A stretch of 5,721 nucleotides of DNA from PCC-6406 sp964353225 (GTDB lineage Bacteria; Cyanobacteriota; Cyanobacteriia; Phormidesmidales; Phormidesmidaceae): the NCBI GenBank assembly GCA_964353225.1, contig CAYGVA010000251.1, positions 1 to 5,721 on the forward strand. Direction: 5' to 3'. The notes beneath the pieces were generated by a model. That model had not been told where the DNA came from, made no database searches, and worked only from the letters and a program-made list of their open reading frames with translations. The first letter of the stretch is position 1, and each line of letters begins with the position of its first letter. Shown piece after piece: positions 5,674-5,721 of this stretch. The position numbers were made by a program, and so were the translations under genes.

Positions 5674-5681
5674 AGTCAAGC

Positions 5682-5721
5682 ATGGCACTGGATTACTTTG
5701 CTCCTGGCGTATACATCGAAG
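5682..5721 (+). CDS. Contractile tail sheath protein, 5' end only
   Basis: Only 13 codons lie in the window (MALDYFAPGVYIE), and the frame is open at the right edge. The pattern of a short hydrophobic start, then P-G-V-Y-I/V-E, is the N-terminal signature of phage-tail-sheath family proteins. In these proteins this strand takes part in linking neighbouring subunits of the contractile sheath. Together with the DUF4255 gene 2.2 kb away, this supports a contractile injection system rather than a stray match. A strong RBS precedes the ATG. It is probably the first gene of a plus-strand CIS operon (sheath, tube, baseplate, AAA ATPase expected to the right), which cannot be seen here. A sheath gene of a myovirus-like prophage is the alternative, but DUF4255 nearby argues for CIS. 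Confidence 0.8.
   Translation, partial: MALDYFAPGVYIE

Larger units (their letters stand above)
5169..5681. other. Long divergent regulatory spacer between response regulator and sheath gene
   Basis: About 510 bases with no convincing protein gene. It holds, left to right: the response regulator RBS, a tandem GCGGTAA duplication (5290-5303), the palindrome CCCTAGGG (5334-5341) between two GGTTGA copies, a TGGTCT dyad (5365-5389) with a third half-site (5429-5434), and several inverted repeats between 5464 and 5634. I could not find a -35/-10 pair with good boxes and spacing for either divergent gene. Activator-dependent promoters are therefore plausible, but this is inference. Confidence 0.6.

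Overview
The window looks like chromosomal DNA of a cyanobacterium. Three perfect copies of the octamer GCGATCGC (HIP1) occur in 5.7 kb. The MinC and TilS sequences have a cyanobacterial character. A contractile-injection-system (CIS) gene set sits beside these housekeeping genes. The genus cannot be fixed from the sequence. There are no tRNA or rRNA genes, CRISPR repeats, transposases or integrases.

Left part (1-1878): minC (cell-division site placement, minus strand, 3' end cut off by the window edge) and tilS (tRNA-Ile lysidine synthetase, plus strand) are divergent and share a 127-bp gap. tilS ends in a 25-bp tail-to-tail overlap with a 78-residue conserved-looking protein of unknown function.

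Middle (1854-5168, all minus strand): a likely operon reads, in transcription order, NarL/LuxR-type response regulator, then a spermidine-synthase-fold protein with a C-terminal SEC-C zinc-binding motif, then a DUF4255 (Pvc16-type) CIS protein, then possibly the 78-residue protein. The second and third genes overlap by ATGA, a sign of translational coupling. DUF4255 proteins are tail-terminator/cap components of phage-tail-like contractile injection systems.

Right part (5169-5721): about 510 bp without a clear gene separates the response regulator from a divergent plus-strand CDS. That CDS has a good ribosome binding site, and its first 13 residues (MALDYFAPGVYIE) match the N-terminus of tail sheath proteins. 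This is probably the first gene of the main CIS operon, which continues outside the window. The spacer holds a near-perfect dyad (TGGTCT, a core 10-bp palindrome GTGACGTCAC, AGACCA), a third TGGTCT half-site, and a run of potential RNA hairpins leading to the sheath gene.

Inferred picture: the window captures the left border of a cyanobacterial (possibly thylakoid-anchored type) CIS locus. The cap gene is split off into a divergent operon with its own DNA-binding response regulator and an enigmatic Rossmann-fold/SEC-C protein. Regulatory DNA between the two arms could coordinate them. The CIS assignment rests on family recognition; the regulatory link and any role of the SEC-C protein are inference.
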